Notes: generated by a model from the letters alone, not told the origin. Positions 1 to 7,787 are shown, counted from the first letter of the stretch. The stretch is 12,472 nt of DNA from an uncultured Aquabacterium sp. (GCA_937923225.1 CALAKR010000021.1:1-12472); one strand, 5' to 3'. Numbers and translations are program-made.

Positions 1-1
1 A

Positions 2-19
2 GCGTCCCTTCGTGGACGC
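2..19. other. Short perfect hairpin in the leader
   Basis: GCGTCC and GGACGC form a perfect 6-bp stem around the loop CTTCGT. No T-run follows on either strand, so it is not a classical intrinsic terminator. It could be the 3' end structure of a transcript entering from outside the window. The rest of 1-188 holds only weak repeats (CCCC at 91-94 against GGGG at 103-106, and TAGG at 58-61 against CCTA at 69-72) and no frame with coding character. Confidence 0.35.
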
Positions 20-188
20 CTGGTGACCGTTTGATGTCAGTGCCGCGTGATTGCCCTTAGGTAGTCCGCCTAGTTTTGCTGGTTGCTACGCCCCGCATTT
101 AAGGGGAGATCACGTCTTTGCGGAGGGCATCCTCATCCGGCGTGACGTAGAGTCGCGCGCAGATGAAAAACGCCAGCGAGGCGACACG

Positions 189-1970
189 ATGAACAGCGAA
201 GTGGTTCAGCAGGAGCAGGCGGAGCGAGGCCCGGCCGCCGCATGGAGCGCCGCGGCACTGGCCGCGACCGCCCTGACGGCGTGCGGCGGGGCGGGCGATG
301 AGCCGGACGATACCCCCAAGCCCGACCGCGCCACCCCGGAGACGCTCACGGTGCCGTGGCCTGATGAAAACCAGGCGGCGCGCTTTCTGGGACAGGCCGC
401 GCTGGCGGCCACGCCCCAAAACATCGCCGACGTGGTCAGGGATGGCTACGACGCCTGGCTTACGGCGCAGATGAACATGCCGCGCGGGCGACCGTCCAGC
501 AACCCTCAGGAGCCCAGTTGGCACACCGCCATGGACCTCATGCTCCTGGCCAACTCGGTACCAGGCGAGGAGTGGCTTGGGGCAGCCAAGATGTCTACGG
601 ACATCGGCGTGGACAACGTAATCTGGTGTGGCTTGTTTCAGGCCAGGGACGAACTGCGCCAACGCGTGATGTTCGCCCTGTCGGAGATCTTCGTGACCTC
701 CGTGCGCAACATGCCCATCCCCTACGGCCAGGTCGCCTCGGTGGCCTACTGGGATCTGCTGGGCGACAACTGCTTCGGCAACTTCCTGGATCTGCTCGAG
801 AAGATCACGTTGTCGCCGGCCATGGGCACCTACCTCAGCATGCGGGGCAGCAGCAAGGCCGATGGCTCAGGGCGGCACCCCGACGAGAACTTCGCCCGCG
901 AGGTGCTGCAGCTGTTCACCATCGGGCTGGTCGAGCTCGACATCTACGGCGAGCCGGTGCGCGACGGCAATGGCCAGCCGGTCTACACCTACGACACCGA
1001 GACCGTCACCCAGCTGGCGCGTGTGTTCACGGGCTGGGATTTCGATGCCGACTGGGTGGATTTCCTGCCCGGCATGACTTACCACTACACCACGAAGCCG
1101 ATGCGCTTCCATGCGGACCGCTACGACACGGATCCGAAGTGGGTGCTCAAGCCGTCCAACACGATCACCGCTGCGCCCGGGCGCGCCACCGTGCGCCAGG
1201 CCCTGCAGTTCATCGTGAACCACCCCAACGTGGGGCCCTTCCTGGCGCGCCAGCTCATCCAGCGGCTGGTCACCAGCAACCCCGAGCGCGAGCACGTGGC
1301 CCGCGTGGCGGCGGCCTTCAATGACAACGGCGCCGGCGTGCGTGGCGACATGAAGGCCGTGATCAAGGCCGTCCTGCTCGATCCGCTGGCCCGGGTGGGT
1401 ACGCTGCCCGATGCGAGCCAGCAGGCCCGCCGCGGCAAGCTGCGTGAGCCCGTGCTGCGCGTGGTGCAGTGGGGCCGACTCACGTCCATCCGCTCCAATG
1501 ATGGTTTCTGGCGGGCGGGCAACATGTCGGGCAGCGACAAGCTGTCCCAGGGCCCCATGCGCTCTGCGTCGGTGTTCAACTTCTTCCGGCCGGGGTTCAC
1601 GCTGGCCAATGCAGGGCCGCAGAACCAGGCCATGCTCGCGCCCGAGTTTCAGATCACCGATGAATCGTCCGTGATCGGCTATGTGAACTACCTGCAGGAG
1701 ATCCTGCCGGAGGGCATGGGCTACACCATCGGCACGCGCCTGGCGCCCACGTATGACGACTGGGAAGCCTTGGCGGCCACGCCCGCGCGCCTGGTCGACG
1801 GGCTCAACCTGCTGCTGACGGGCCGCACCCTCTCGCAGCACACCTTGTCCGTGGTGCTGGCGGCGGTGACCGCCGCCCAGGCCGCGGATGGCGAGACGCA
1901 GGAGCGCAACCGCGTCCTGGCCGCCTTCTACCTGATCATGAGCAGCGCTGACTACATGGTCCAGCGCTGA
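189..1970 (+). CDS. DUF1800 family protein, predicted lipoprotein
   Basis: This 593-residue protein belongs to the DUF1800 family, whose biochemical role is unknown. Family hallmarks seen are the N-terminal AARFLGQAALAAT block, HPDENFAREVLQLF (from residue 230), VFTGWDF (TGW at 281-283), FNFFRPGF (463-470) and the C-terminal YMVQR ending. The ATG at 189 is chosen because GAGG lies 7 nt upstream and a hydrophobic stretch ends in the lipobox LTAC (Cys32). Upstream sequence in frame reaches only a TTG at 51 and lacks coding character. The n-region is odd for a lipoprotein: long, with E4, E9 and E12 and only R13 as positive charge. The DUF1501 gene starts 27 bp downstream on the same strand, the usual partner of this family, so the two are probably co-transcribed and act together in the envelope. 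Family assignment is firm; lipidation is inferred. Confidence 0.93.
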   Translation: MNSEVVQQEQAERGPAAAWSAAALAATALTACGGAGDEPDDTPKPDRATPETLTVPWPDENQAARFLGQAALAATPQNIADVVRDGYDAWLTAQMNMPRGRPSSNPQEPSWHTAMDLMLLANSVPGEEWLGAAKMSTDIGVDNVIWCGLFQARDELRQRVMFALSEIFVTSVRNMPIPYGQVASVAYWDLLGDNCFGNFLDLLEKITLSPAMGTYLSMRGSSKADGSGRHPDENFAREVLQLFTIGLVELDIYGEPVRDGNGQPVYTYDTETVTQLARVFTGWDFDADWVDFLPGMTYHYTTKPMRFHADRYDTDPKWVLKPSNTITAAPGRATVRQALQFIVNHPNVGPFLARQLIQRLVTSNPEREHVARVAAAFNDNGAGVRGDMKAVIKAVLLDPLARVGTLPDASQQARRGKLREPVLRVVQWGRLTSIRSNDGFWRAGNMSGSDKLSQGPMRSASVFNFFRPGFTLANAGPQNQAMLAPEFQITDESSVIGYVNYLQEILPEGMGYTIGTRLAPTYDDWEALAATPARLVDGLNLLLTGRTLSQHTLSVVLAAVTAAQAADGETQERNRVLAAFYLIMSSADYMVQR

Positions 1971-1997
1971 CCCGGGCACAGACGGATCCACATCGAC

Positions 1998-3440
1998 ATG
2001 AGCAGCACGCCCTTTTCATCCGATCGACGGCACTTCCTTCGGCGCTCCGGCGCCGCAGCCATGGTGGGTGCCGTCGGGCCCTGGGCCATGAACCTGGCGG
2101 CCATGGCCGAAGCCGCGGCCGCCCAGTCCACCGACGACTACAAGGCGCTGGTGTGCGTCTTCCTGCAGGGCGGCAACGACCATGCCAACACCCTGATTCC
2201 GTACGACACGACCAGCCACGCGCAGTACGTGGCGGCGCGTGCGGCCTTGGCGATTCCGCGCACGTCGCTGCACGGTACGGCGCTGACGCCGTCCAATGCA
2301 TCCTCGTTCCCCGGGCGCCAGATGGCCCTGGCGCCGTCCCTGTTCACGTTGAAGTCGCACTTTGACGATGGCAAGCTGGCGATGCTGCTCAACATCGGTC
2401 CGCTGCTGCGCCCGACCACGCTGGATGACGTGCGCAACAACCGCAGCCTGCCGCCCAAGCTGTTCTCCCACAACGATCAGCAGGCCGTGTGGCAGTCCTT
2501 TCATCCGGAAGGGGCGCTGACAGGCTGGGGCGGCCTGATCGCGGAGCAGGGGCTGCCGTCCGCTGCCTCGCGTTCGCCGGGCGACAATCTGACCTGCGTG
2601 AACCTCAGCGGCAATGCCGTGTTCCTCAATGGGGTCTCGACCTCGCAGTACATGGTCAACCCCATGGGCCTGGTGCCGCTGCGCTCCGATGCCCGCGACT
2701 GGTTCGGCGTGACCGGCCTGTCCACGGCGTTCGAGGCACTGTCGGTCAACGTGCCCGATTCGTCTCACTGGATGGCCCGCCAGCATGCGTCCGTGATGAA
2801 GCGTGCGCGCGAGGTGAACGGCTTGCTGGGCGCCGCGATGGACGCCCCCGGCGCCACCATCCGCCCCTTGACCAGCGTCATCAGCGAGGCCGACTATGAA
2901 GAGCGCCGCCTGTCGCTGCAACTGAACATGGTGGCCCGCATGATCGAGGCCCGCCAGGCCCTGGGCCGCAAGCGCCAGGTGTTTCTGGTGGCCCTGGGTG
3001 GCTTCGACCACCACGATGGCTTGCCTGCTTCGCACCCCACGCTGCTGCGCCGCGTCGGTGAAGCCATGTCGAGCTTCCAGGACGATCTGGCCGCGCTCGG
3101 CGTGAGCGATCAGGTCACGACCTTCACGGCCAGCGATTTCGGCCGCACGATGAACAGCAACGGCGATGGCTCCGACCATGGCTGGGGCAGCTACCACTTC
3201 GTGATGGGCGGTGCCGTGCGCGGTGGCCGCTTCTACGGCCAGTTGCCCGACGTGGTGGGCGGCACAACCGACATCGGCCAGGGGCGGCTGCTGCCGACCA
3301 TGGCGGTTGATCACCTCTCGGCGGCGCTGGCGCGCTGGATGGGGGTGACGGACAGCGCCGCCATGGCACGCATCGCGCCCAACCTGTCGAACTGGGCCGG
3401 CGTGGATCCCTTGTCCACTCTGATGAACAACGGCATCTGA
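1998..3440 (+). CDS. DUF1501 family protein with Tat signal
   Basis: This 480-residue protein is a DUF1501 member, a family related to the alkaline-phosphatase/sulfatase-like fold but without an assigned reaction. The N-terminus has a twin-arginine signal (D9-R10-R11-H12-F13-L14) followed by an alanine-rich hydrophobic stretch to about residue 42, so export in folded form is expected. Conserved blocks visible are FLQGGND (GGND at 58-61), GGFDHHDG (334-341), TASDFGRT (about 376-383) and SDHGWGSYHF (about 392-401). The Asp and His residues in these blocks are plausible metal or active-site ligands, but that is inference. It follows the DUF1800 gene by 27 bp and has only a weak ribosome binding site, which suggests an operon with possible translational coupling. 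No terminator was seen in the 55 bp after it. Confidence 0.95.
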   Translation: MSSTPFSSDRRHFLRRSGAAAMVGAVGPWAMNLAAMAEAAAAQSTDDYKALVCVFLQGGNDHANTLIPYDTTSHAQYVAARAALAIPRTSLHGTALTPSNASSFPGRQMALAPSLFTLKSHFDDGKLAMLLNIGPLLRPTTLDDVRNNRSLPPKLFSHNDQQAVWQSFHPEGALTGWGGLIAEQGLPSAASRSPGDNLTCVNLSGNAVFLNGVSTSQYMVNPMGLVPLRSDARDWFGVTGLSTAFEALSVNVPDSSHWMARQHASVMKRAREVNGLLGAAMDAPGATIRPLTSVISEADYEERRLSLQLNMVARMIEARQALGRKRQVFLVALGGFDHHDGLPASHPTLLRRVGEAMSSFQDDLAALGVSDQVTTFTASDFGRTMNSNGDGSDHGWGSYHFVMGGAVRGGRFYGQLPDVVGGTTDIGQGRLLPTMAVDHLSAALARWMGVTDSAAMARIAPNLSNWAGVDPLSTLMNNGI

Positions 3441-3495
3441 GCCCGCGGGTGGCGCAAGCGGCTACCATGCGGACCCTGCGTCCACAGGAGCCCGC

Positions 3496-4008
3496 ATGAA
3501 CCTTCCCGCCACCACCCCTCGCCCCAACCAGCTCAGCCGCACCCTGTCCAAGCTGCAGGGCCTGCCCGACGGCCTGCGCCCCTGGCTGATGAGCTTCCTG
3601 CTGGGCAATGTGGTGCCCTTCGTGGGCACGGCCAGCCTGCGCTTTGATGAAGTCACCAGCAAACGCGTGGTGGTGCGCATCCGCAACCGCCGCAAGGTGC
3701 AGAACCACATCAAGGGCGTGCACGCCGCGGCCATGGCGCTGCTGGCCGAGACCGCCACAGGCTTTTGCGTGGGCATGAACCTGCCGGACGACAAGCTGCC
3801 CCTGATCAAGTCGCTCAAGGTGGATTACCTCAAGCGCTCGCAGGGTGACATGACCGCCGTGGCCGAACTGCGGCCCGAGCAGGTCCAGATGATCACCACG
3901 ATGGACAAAGGCGAGGTGACGGTGCCCGTGACCATCACCGACGAGAGCGGCGGCGAGCCCATCCAGTGCGAAATGGTGTGGGCCTGGGTGCCCAAGGCAC
4001 GACGCTGA
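3496..4008 (+). CDS. DUF4442 hotdog-fold protein (thioesterase-like)
   Basis: The 170-residue product resembles DUF4442 proteins, which adopt the hotdog fold of acyl-CoA thioesterases. The typical pattern is visible: a helical N-terminal region, then RNRRKVQNHIKGVHAAAMALLAE, where the NHIKGVH segment and following helix match the central hotdog helix, then KSLKVDYLKRSQGDMTAVAEL as core strands. No signal peptide or membrane segment is evident, so it should be cytoplasmic. The start is well supported: AGGAG at 3486-3490 sits 5 nt before the ATG. It lies 55 bp after the DUF1501 gene on the same strand and may share its transcript, although its likely function is unrelated. Substrate is unknown; acyl-CoA thioester hydrolysis is a family-level guess. 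Confidence 0.85.
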   Translation: MNLPATTPRPNQLSRTLSKLQGLPDGLRPWLMSFLLGNVVPFVGTASLRFDEVTSKRVVVRIRNRRKVQNHIKGVHAAAMALLAETATGFCVGMNLPDDKLPLIKSLKVDYLKRSQGDMTAVAELRPEQVQMITTMDKGEVTVPVTITDESGGEPIQCEMVWAWVPKARR

Positions 4009-4021
4009 GCCAGGCACTGAA

Positions 4022-4042
4022 CGCCGCGTGACCAACGCGGCG
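4022..4042 (+). terminator. Perfect GC-rich hairpin after the DUF4442 gene
   Basis: CGCCGCGT (4022-4029) and ACGCGGCG (4035-4042) form a perfect 8-bp stem with the loop GACCA, 14 nt after the DUF4442 stop. The expected T-run is absent; CAGATGGACTG follows. It is positioned like a terminator or an mRNA-stabilising 3' structure, but intrinsic termination is uncertain. Confidence 0.5.
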
Positions 4043-4104
4043 CAGATGGACTGATTTACGACTTTCTCACGAATTGCCACTTCGGGTTTCCACGAATCTG
4101 CACG

Positions 4105-4124
4105 GTTGTTAATACAACAGTTGT
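4105..4124. promoter_or_regulatory. Nested inverted repeats upstream of the SGNH gene
   Basis: The sequence reads GTTGT-TAAT-ACAAC-A-GTTGT. The central ACAAC pairs with the GTTGT on either side, giving two overlapping palindromes in an AT-richer patch, 56 bp before the SGNH start. A loose promoter match, TTTCCA (4087-4092) and TAATAC (4110-4115) with a 17-nt spacer, overlaps it. An operator is plausible; the regulator is unknown. Confidence 0.35.
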
Positions 4125-4167
4125 GCTGCAATCGTGGCCTTGTCGGGACAGCAGTCCGTCCCGTCCT

Positions 4168-4172
4168 AGGAG
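4168..4172 (+). promoter_or_regulatory. Ribosome binding site fixing a GTG start
   Basis: AGGAG lies 8 nt before the GTG at 4181. It decides the start of the SGNH hydrolase in favour of this GTG over the in-frame TTG at 4106, which would place 25 unlikely residues ahead of the signal peptide. Confidence 0.8.
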
Positions 4173-4180
4173 TTCATAAA

Positions 4181-5365
4181 GTGAAAAGTTTCGTGTTGGC
4201 GGCCGTGTCCGCTGCAGCATTGCTCACGGCCTGTGGCGGCGGTGGCAACAGTGGTGAAACCAAGGCCCAGATCACCTCGGTGAAGGTGGTGGGTGCCAGC
4301 CTGGCCGATTCCGGCACCTTCGGCTACAAGTTCACGGTGCAATCGAGCACGGGCTCGCCCTACCGGGTCTATTCCGAGCGCGTGGCTGCCACCTACGGCA
4401 TCACCAGCCTGTGCCCGGCCTACACGGCCAACCTGGCCGGCCGCAACGCGGGGTGCACCAACTTTGCCGTGGCCAGCTCTTCCGTGAACCATGTGCAGAG
4501 CGGCGCTTCGGTGGACACCGTGCCCCTGTCGCTGGTCAAGCAACTGGTCGATGTCGGCAATGCCGGTTTCGGCGCCAATGACCTGCTGCTGGTGGGCGAA
4601 GGTTCGGCCAACGACGCGGCTGATCTGGCCACTGCCTACCTGACCTCGCTGCAGTTGGGCCAGACGGGCTCGCCCACGGGTGCCTACCGCACCCTGCTGG
4701 CCACGCTGATCACCAACCCGACCATGCTGGCGGCGCTGTCGGACGTGCAGGCCGGCGGCCTGTACATGCAGCTGCTGGCCGACAAGCTGACGGCGGCGAT
4801 CAAGACCAATGCCCTGGACAAGGGTGCCCAGCGCATCGTGGTGCTCAATACCCTGGACGTGACCAAGACACCCAAGTTCAACGCGACGATGGCCCTGCTG
4901 ACGGCCAACTTCGGTGCACCTACCGCGGCATCTATCCAGGCTCTGCTGCAAGGCTGGATCCAGGCCTACAACACGCGTCTGGACACTGATCTGTCGCCCT
5001 ACGCCAGCAAGGTGGCGGTGGTCGATTTCTACACCAACTTCAACGCCGAGATGGCCGATCCGGCCCAGTACGGCCTGACGGACGTGACCGCCACCGTGTG
5101 TGACCAGGTTTATGCCACGACCTCGTCGACGCCTTACACCCCCAGCGTGGCCACGGCGGGCAGCACGGCGCTGTCGACTGCGGCAGTGGTGGCCGCGTGC
5201 AAGGACGGCACCGCCTCGGCCATCACGCCCACGCAAAGCGCGACCGGCACCAGCACCTGGTGGCAGACCTACCTGTACGCCGACAACTTCCACCCCACGC
5301 CTTATGGCCATCAACTGCTGGCCCAGCTCGTGGCCAAGCGCCTGACCGAAGCCGGCTGGCTGTGA
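4181..5365 (+). CDS. SGNH/GDSL hydrolase, predicted lipoprotein
   Basis: The 394-residue product is an SGNH/GDSL-type esterase or lipase. It begins at GTG with a short lipoprotein signal (K2, hydrophobic stretch, LTAC with Cys18) and a Gly-rich linker, so it is probably anchored to an envelope membrane. The nucleophile block is G38-A39-S40-L41-A42-D43, with Ser40 in the GDSL position and Ala replacing the usual Asp. Block III appears as GSAND (N144, D145). Block V is D368-N369-F370-H371, giving the expected Asp/His pair, followed by PTPYGHQLL. The catalytic set is therefore complete. The long central section (about 150-360) exceeds that of small GDSL enzymes and resembles the larger secreted lipase/esterase subfamily. 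An OmpW gene starts 22 bp downstream, so the two form a unit. Substrate is unknown. Confidence 0.9.
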   Translation: MKSFVLAAVSAAALLTACGGGGNSGETKAQITSVKVVGASLADSGTFGYKFTVQSSTGSPYRVYSERVAATYGITSLCPAYTANLAGRNAGCTNFAVASSSVNHVQSGASVDTVPLSLVKQLVDVGNAGFGANDLLLVGEGSANDAADLATAYLTSLQLGQTGSPTGAYRTLLATLITNPTMLAALSDVQAGGLYMQLLADKLTAAIKTNALDKGAQRIVVLNTLDVTKTPKFNATMALLTANFGAPTAASIQALLQGWIQAYNTRLDTDLSPYASKVAVVDFYTNFNAEMADPAQYGLTDVTATVCDQVYATTSSTPYTPSVATAGSTALSTAAVVAACKDGTASAITPTQSATGTSTWWQTYLYADNFHPTPYGHQLLAQLVAKRLTEAGWL

Positions 5366-5387
5366 TCCGGCGGGAGACCAAGACACC

Positions 5388-6059
5388 ATGACCAAGAAGT
5401 TCGCACTCTCCTCGGCCCTCGTGGCCGCCACGCTGGGCTTTTGCGGCCTGGCCCAGGCCCAGCAGGCCGGCACGTGGATGTTCCGCGTGGGCGCCATGTC
5501 CATCATCCCGCAGGTGAGCAGCGGTGACCTGACGGCACCCTCGCCCCCGGGCGTGAAGATCGACGTGGACAAGTCCACCACCTTGGCCGGCGGTATCAGC
5601 TACATGCTGACCGACAACTGGTCGCTGGACCTGCCGCTGGCGATCCCGCCCAAGCACAAGATCAAGGGTGACGGTGCCATCGCCGGCTCCGGCGAGATCG
5701 CCACCACCCGTGTGGTGCCCGCCACGCTGTTCATGCAGTACCGCTTCCGCGATGCGCAGGCCACCTGGCGCCCTTATCTGGGTGCTGGCCTGACCTATGC
5801 CCGCTTCTACGGCGAGAAGGGCAACGGCACGCTCACGGCCATCACCGACCCCGGTGGTTCGACCACGCTGAGCATCAAGAGCGAGTTCGCGCCCACCGTG
5901 CAGGCCGGCATGACCTACTCGCTCACCCCCCAGATCTTCCTGGATGGCTGGGTGGGCAAGACCTTCCTGAAGGTGCGCAGCACGCTGAGCACGGGTCAGC
6001 ACATCGACACCAAGCTTGATCCGGTGATCGTGGGCCTGTCTGTGGGCTATCGCTATTGA
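5388..6059 (+). CDS. OmpW family outer-membrane protein
   Basis: This 223-residue protein matches the OmpW family, small 8-stranded outer-membrane barrels thought to pass hydrophobic molecules. It has a Sec signal peptide (K3, K4, hydrophobic core, AQA cleavage site after about residue 24). The mature part begins with the typical GTWMFRVGAMSIIP strand, continues with LTDNWSLDLPLAIPPKH and WRPYLGAGLTYARF, and ends in VGLSVGYRY with a C-terminal aromatic residue as needed for barrel assembly. GGGAG at 5372-5376 serves as ribosome binding site. It follows the SGNH lipoprotein by 22 bp and a strong intrinsic terminator closes the unit. The pairing suggests a shared role at the outer membrane, perhaps with hydrophobic substrates; this is inference. 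Its transported compound cannot be read from sequence. Confidence 0.92.
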   Translation: MTKKFALSSALVAATLGFCGLAQAQQAGTWMFRVGAMSIIPQVSSGDLTAPSPPGVKIDVDKSTTLAGGISYMLTDNWSLDLPLAIPPKHKIKGDGAIAGSGEIATTRVVPATLFMQYRFRDAQATWRPYLGAGLTYARFYGEKGNGTLTAITDPGGSTTLSIKSEFAPTVQAGMTYSLTPQIFLDGWVGKTFLKVRSTLSTGQHIDTKLDPVIVGLSVGYRY

Positions 6060-6086
6060 TCTGCAGACGCCTTCGCGTCCGCCAGC

Positions 6087-6111
6087 AAGGCCGCCTCCAG
6101 GCGGCCTTTTT
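6087..6111 (+). terminator. Intrinsic terminator of the SGNH-OmpW unit
   Basis: AAGGCCGCC and GGCGGCCTT pair as a perfect 9-bp stem around the tetraloop TCCA, and the 3' arm runs into TTTTT (6107-6111). It begins 28 nt after the OmpW stop. This is the clearest intrinsic terminator in the window. Confidence 0.93.
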
Positions 6112-6122
6112 CATGGGCGTGC

Positions 6123-6156
6123 GCGTCATTCCGCTGTCATCGATGCTGACGATGAT
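6123..6156 (+). promoter_or_regulatory. Candidate Pho box and -10 before the phytase-like gene
   Basis: GCGTCAT-TCCG-CTGTCAT (6123-6140) matches the PhoB site layout of two 7-bp repeats spaced 11 bp apart. The second repeat is identical to the CTGTCAT consensus and the first matches 5 of 7. GATGAT (6151-6156, 4 of 6 to TATAAT) follows 10 bp later, the spacing usual for PhoB-activated promoters. The next start codon is at 6186. Assignment is by eye only. Confidence 0.45.
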
Positions 6157-6185
6157 CGCCAGTTTTGAACTGCGCGAGTCATTCA

Positions 6186-7775
6186 ATGTCACACGACAAC
6201 ACAAAAGCGTCATGGGGGAACAAGGCGTCCCTGTGGGGCGTGAGCGGCCTGATTGGCCTGGCTTTCCTGATTCCGCTGGCCCACGCGCAGGCTGCCACGG
6301 TGGTCAATGGCCTGTCCTTCACGGTGCATGAACTGGCCGGCGTCGGGCGCCTGTCTGCCCAGCTCAAAGATGAGCATGGCGAGACTTTTGGTTCGATCTC
6401 CGGCCTGGTGGCCGATCAAGCCAGCTGGGTGCGCACGGCCACGGGTTACAGCGGCGTGTTCTACGCCTCGCCCGACCGTGGCTACAACGTGGCCGGCACG
6501 ATCGACTACGCGCCTCGCGTCAACCGCATCGAGATGAACTTCACGCCAGCCGCAGCCGGCAGCAGCGGCCTGGCCCAGAACCAGATCGGCCTGAAGCTGA
6601 CGCAGTCGACCATCCTGTACGAACAATTGGCTGGTGGCGGCACGCGCGTGCTGTCGGGCCTGGATCCGGTGCCCGGTGGCGTGGCCACGGGCGGTGCGCG
6701 CCCGGCCACCAGCCTGCTGCCCGAATTGCCACAGGCTCACAACGGCAAGCTGGCGCTGGATGCCGAAGGCATCGTCACCCTGCGTGATGGCTCGCGCCTG
6801 ATCAGTGACGAGTACGGCCCCTCGATCTACCGCTTCTCGGCCGATGGGCGCTTCATGGGCGCGCTGCCGGTGGCCTCGTCGGTGCGGCCCGTGCGCAATG
6901 GCGTCAATGACTACAGCTCGAACAACCCGACGGTGGGCCAGCCCGCACCGGTGCCGGCCAACCCCAGCGTGGGCCGGCAGAACAACCAGGGCTTCGAAGG
7001 CCTGAGCCTGTCGCCTGATGGCAAGACGCTGTTCGTGGGCCTGCAGAGCGCCGCGCGCCAGGATGGCGGCACCAGCGGCACCGCCGCCACGCGTGACCAC
7101 ACCCGCCTGTTCACCTACGACGTCGAGAACCTGGATGACATCAAGGTAACGGGCGAATACGTGGTCGAGCTGCCCAAGTTCCAGCAGGGCGGCAACACCC
7201 TGGTGGCCGCGCAGAGCGAGATCCTGGCCCTCTCCGACACGCAGTTGCTGATCCTGCCGCGCGACAGCAATGGCTTGGCCGTGGGCACGCAGGAGTCCAA
7301 GTTGCGCCAGGTGGATGTGATCGACCTGTCCGCCGCCACCAATATCCTGGGCCAGTCGTTCGAAGGTGCGATCGCCCCGGGCGGTGTCCTGAACCCGGCG
7401 ATCACGCCAGTGCTGTATGCCCCGTTCATCAACATCAATGACAACGCGCAGCTGGCGCGCTTCGGCCTGGTCAACGGTGTGGTGCCTGGCCTGGACAACC
7501 TGTCGGAGAAGTGGGAAGGGCTGGCGCTGGTGTCGGCGCTCGATCCCGATCGCCCTTACGACTACTACCTGTTCGTGGCCAATGACAACGACTTCGCCAC
7601 CACCAATGGCTTCCAGGTGGGCTCGGCCTACAACGATGGCAAGGACATCGACACGATGTTCCTGGCCTACCGCGTGACCATCGCGCCGGTGCCTGAGCCG
7701 GGCTCGGTAGCGCTGGTACTGGCTGGCCTGGGCATCGTGGGCGTGAGCGTGCTGCGCCGCCGCAGGGCTGGCTGA
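6186..7775 (+). CDS. Phytase-like esterase family protein with PEP-CTERM anchor
   Basis: The 529-residue product fits the 'esterase-like activity of phytase' family, a secreted beta-propeller-like group. Seen are LISDEYGPSIYRFSADGRF, GFEGLSLSPDGKTLFVGLQ, a loop rich in N and D (ININDNAQLARFG), EGLALV and YYLFVANDNDF; the acidic loops could bind calcium. A signal peptide spans residues 1-34 or 1-36 (AHA or AQA cleavage). The C-terminus carries a PEP-CTERM signal: VPEP at 502-505, a hydrophobic helix, then RRRR. Such proteins are cut by an exosortase and released or attached at the surface. The ATG at 6186 is preferred over the in-frame TTG at 6165; its ribosome binding site is weak. The gene stands alone between a terminator and a convergent gene. 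True phytase activity is unproven; family members can act on other phosphoesters or none. Confidence 0.92.
   Translation: MSHDNTKASWGNKASLWGVSGLIGLAFLIPLAHAQAATVVNGLSFTVHELAGVGRLSAQLKDEHGETFGSISGLVADQASWVRTATGYSGVFYASPDRGYNVAGTIDYAPRVNRIEMNFTPAAAGSSGLAQNQIGLKLTQSTILYEQLAGGGTRVLSGLDPVPGGVATGGARPATSLLPELPQAHNGKLALDAEGIVTLRDGSRLISDEYGPSIYRFSADGRFMGALPVASSVRPVRNGVNDYSSNNPTVGQPAPVPANPSVGRQNNQGFEGLSLSPDGKTLFVGLQSAARQDGGTSGTAATRDHTRLFTYDVENLDDIKVTGEYVVELPKFQQGGNTLVAAQSEILALSDTQLLILPRDSNGLAVGTQESKLRQVDVIDLSAATNILGQSFEGAIAPGGVLNPAITPVLYAPFININDNAQLARFGLVNGVVPGLDNLSEKWEGLALVSALDPDRPYDYYLFVANDNDFATTNGFQVGSAYNDGKDIDTMFLAYRVTIAPVPEPGSVALVLAGLGIVGVSVLRRRRAG
7689..7772 (+). other. PEP-CTERM sorting signal (protein motif)
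   Basis: These codons encode the last 28 residues of the phytase-like protein: V-P-E-P, a hydrophobic segment of about 17 residues, then an Arg cluster. This is the canonical tripartite PEP-CTERM signal read by an exosortase (EpsH/XrtA type). No exosortase gene lies in this window, so one is predicted elsewhere in the genome. Confidence 0.9.
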
Positions 7776-7787
7776 CTCAGGGGCACT

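Noticed and set aside
51..188. N-terminal extension of the DUF1800 protein to the TTG at 51
   Set aside because: The extra 46 codons lack the G/C third-position bias, would bury the lipoprotein signal, and the ATG at 189 has its own GAGG.
3124..4131. 335-codon open frame on the - strand opposite the DUF1501 end and DUF4442 gene
   Set aside because: It spans two real + strand genes and their spacer, and is compositionally biased.
4166..5581. 471-codon open frame on the - strand opposite the SGNH hydrolase
   Set aside because: It is the shadow of a gene with a lipobox, GDSL blocks and a good ribosome binding site; it has no motif of its own.
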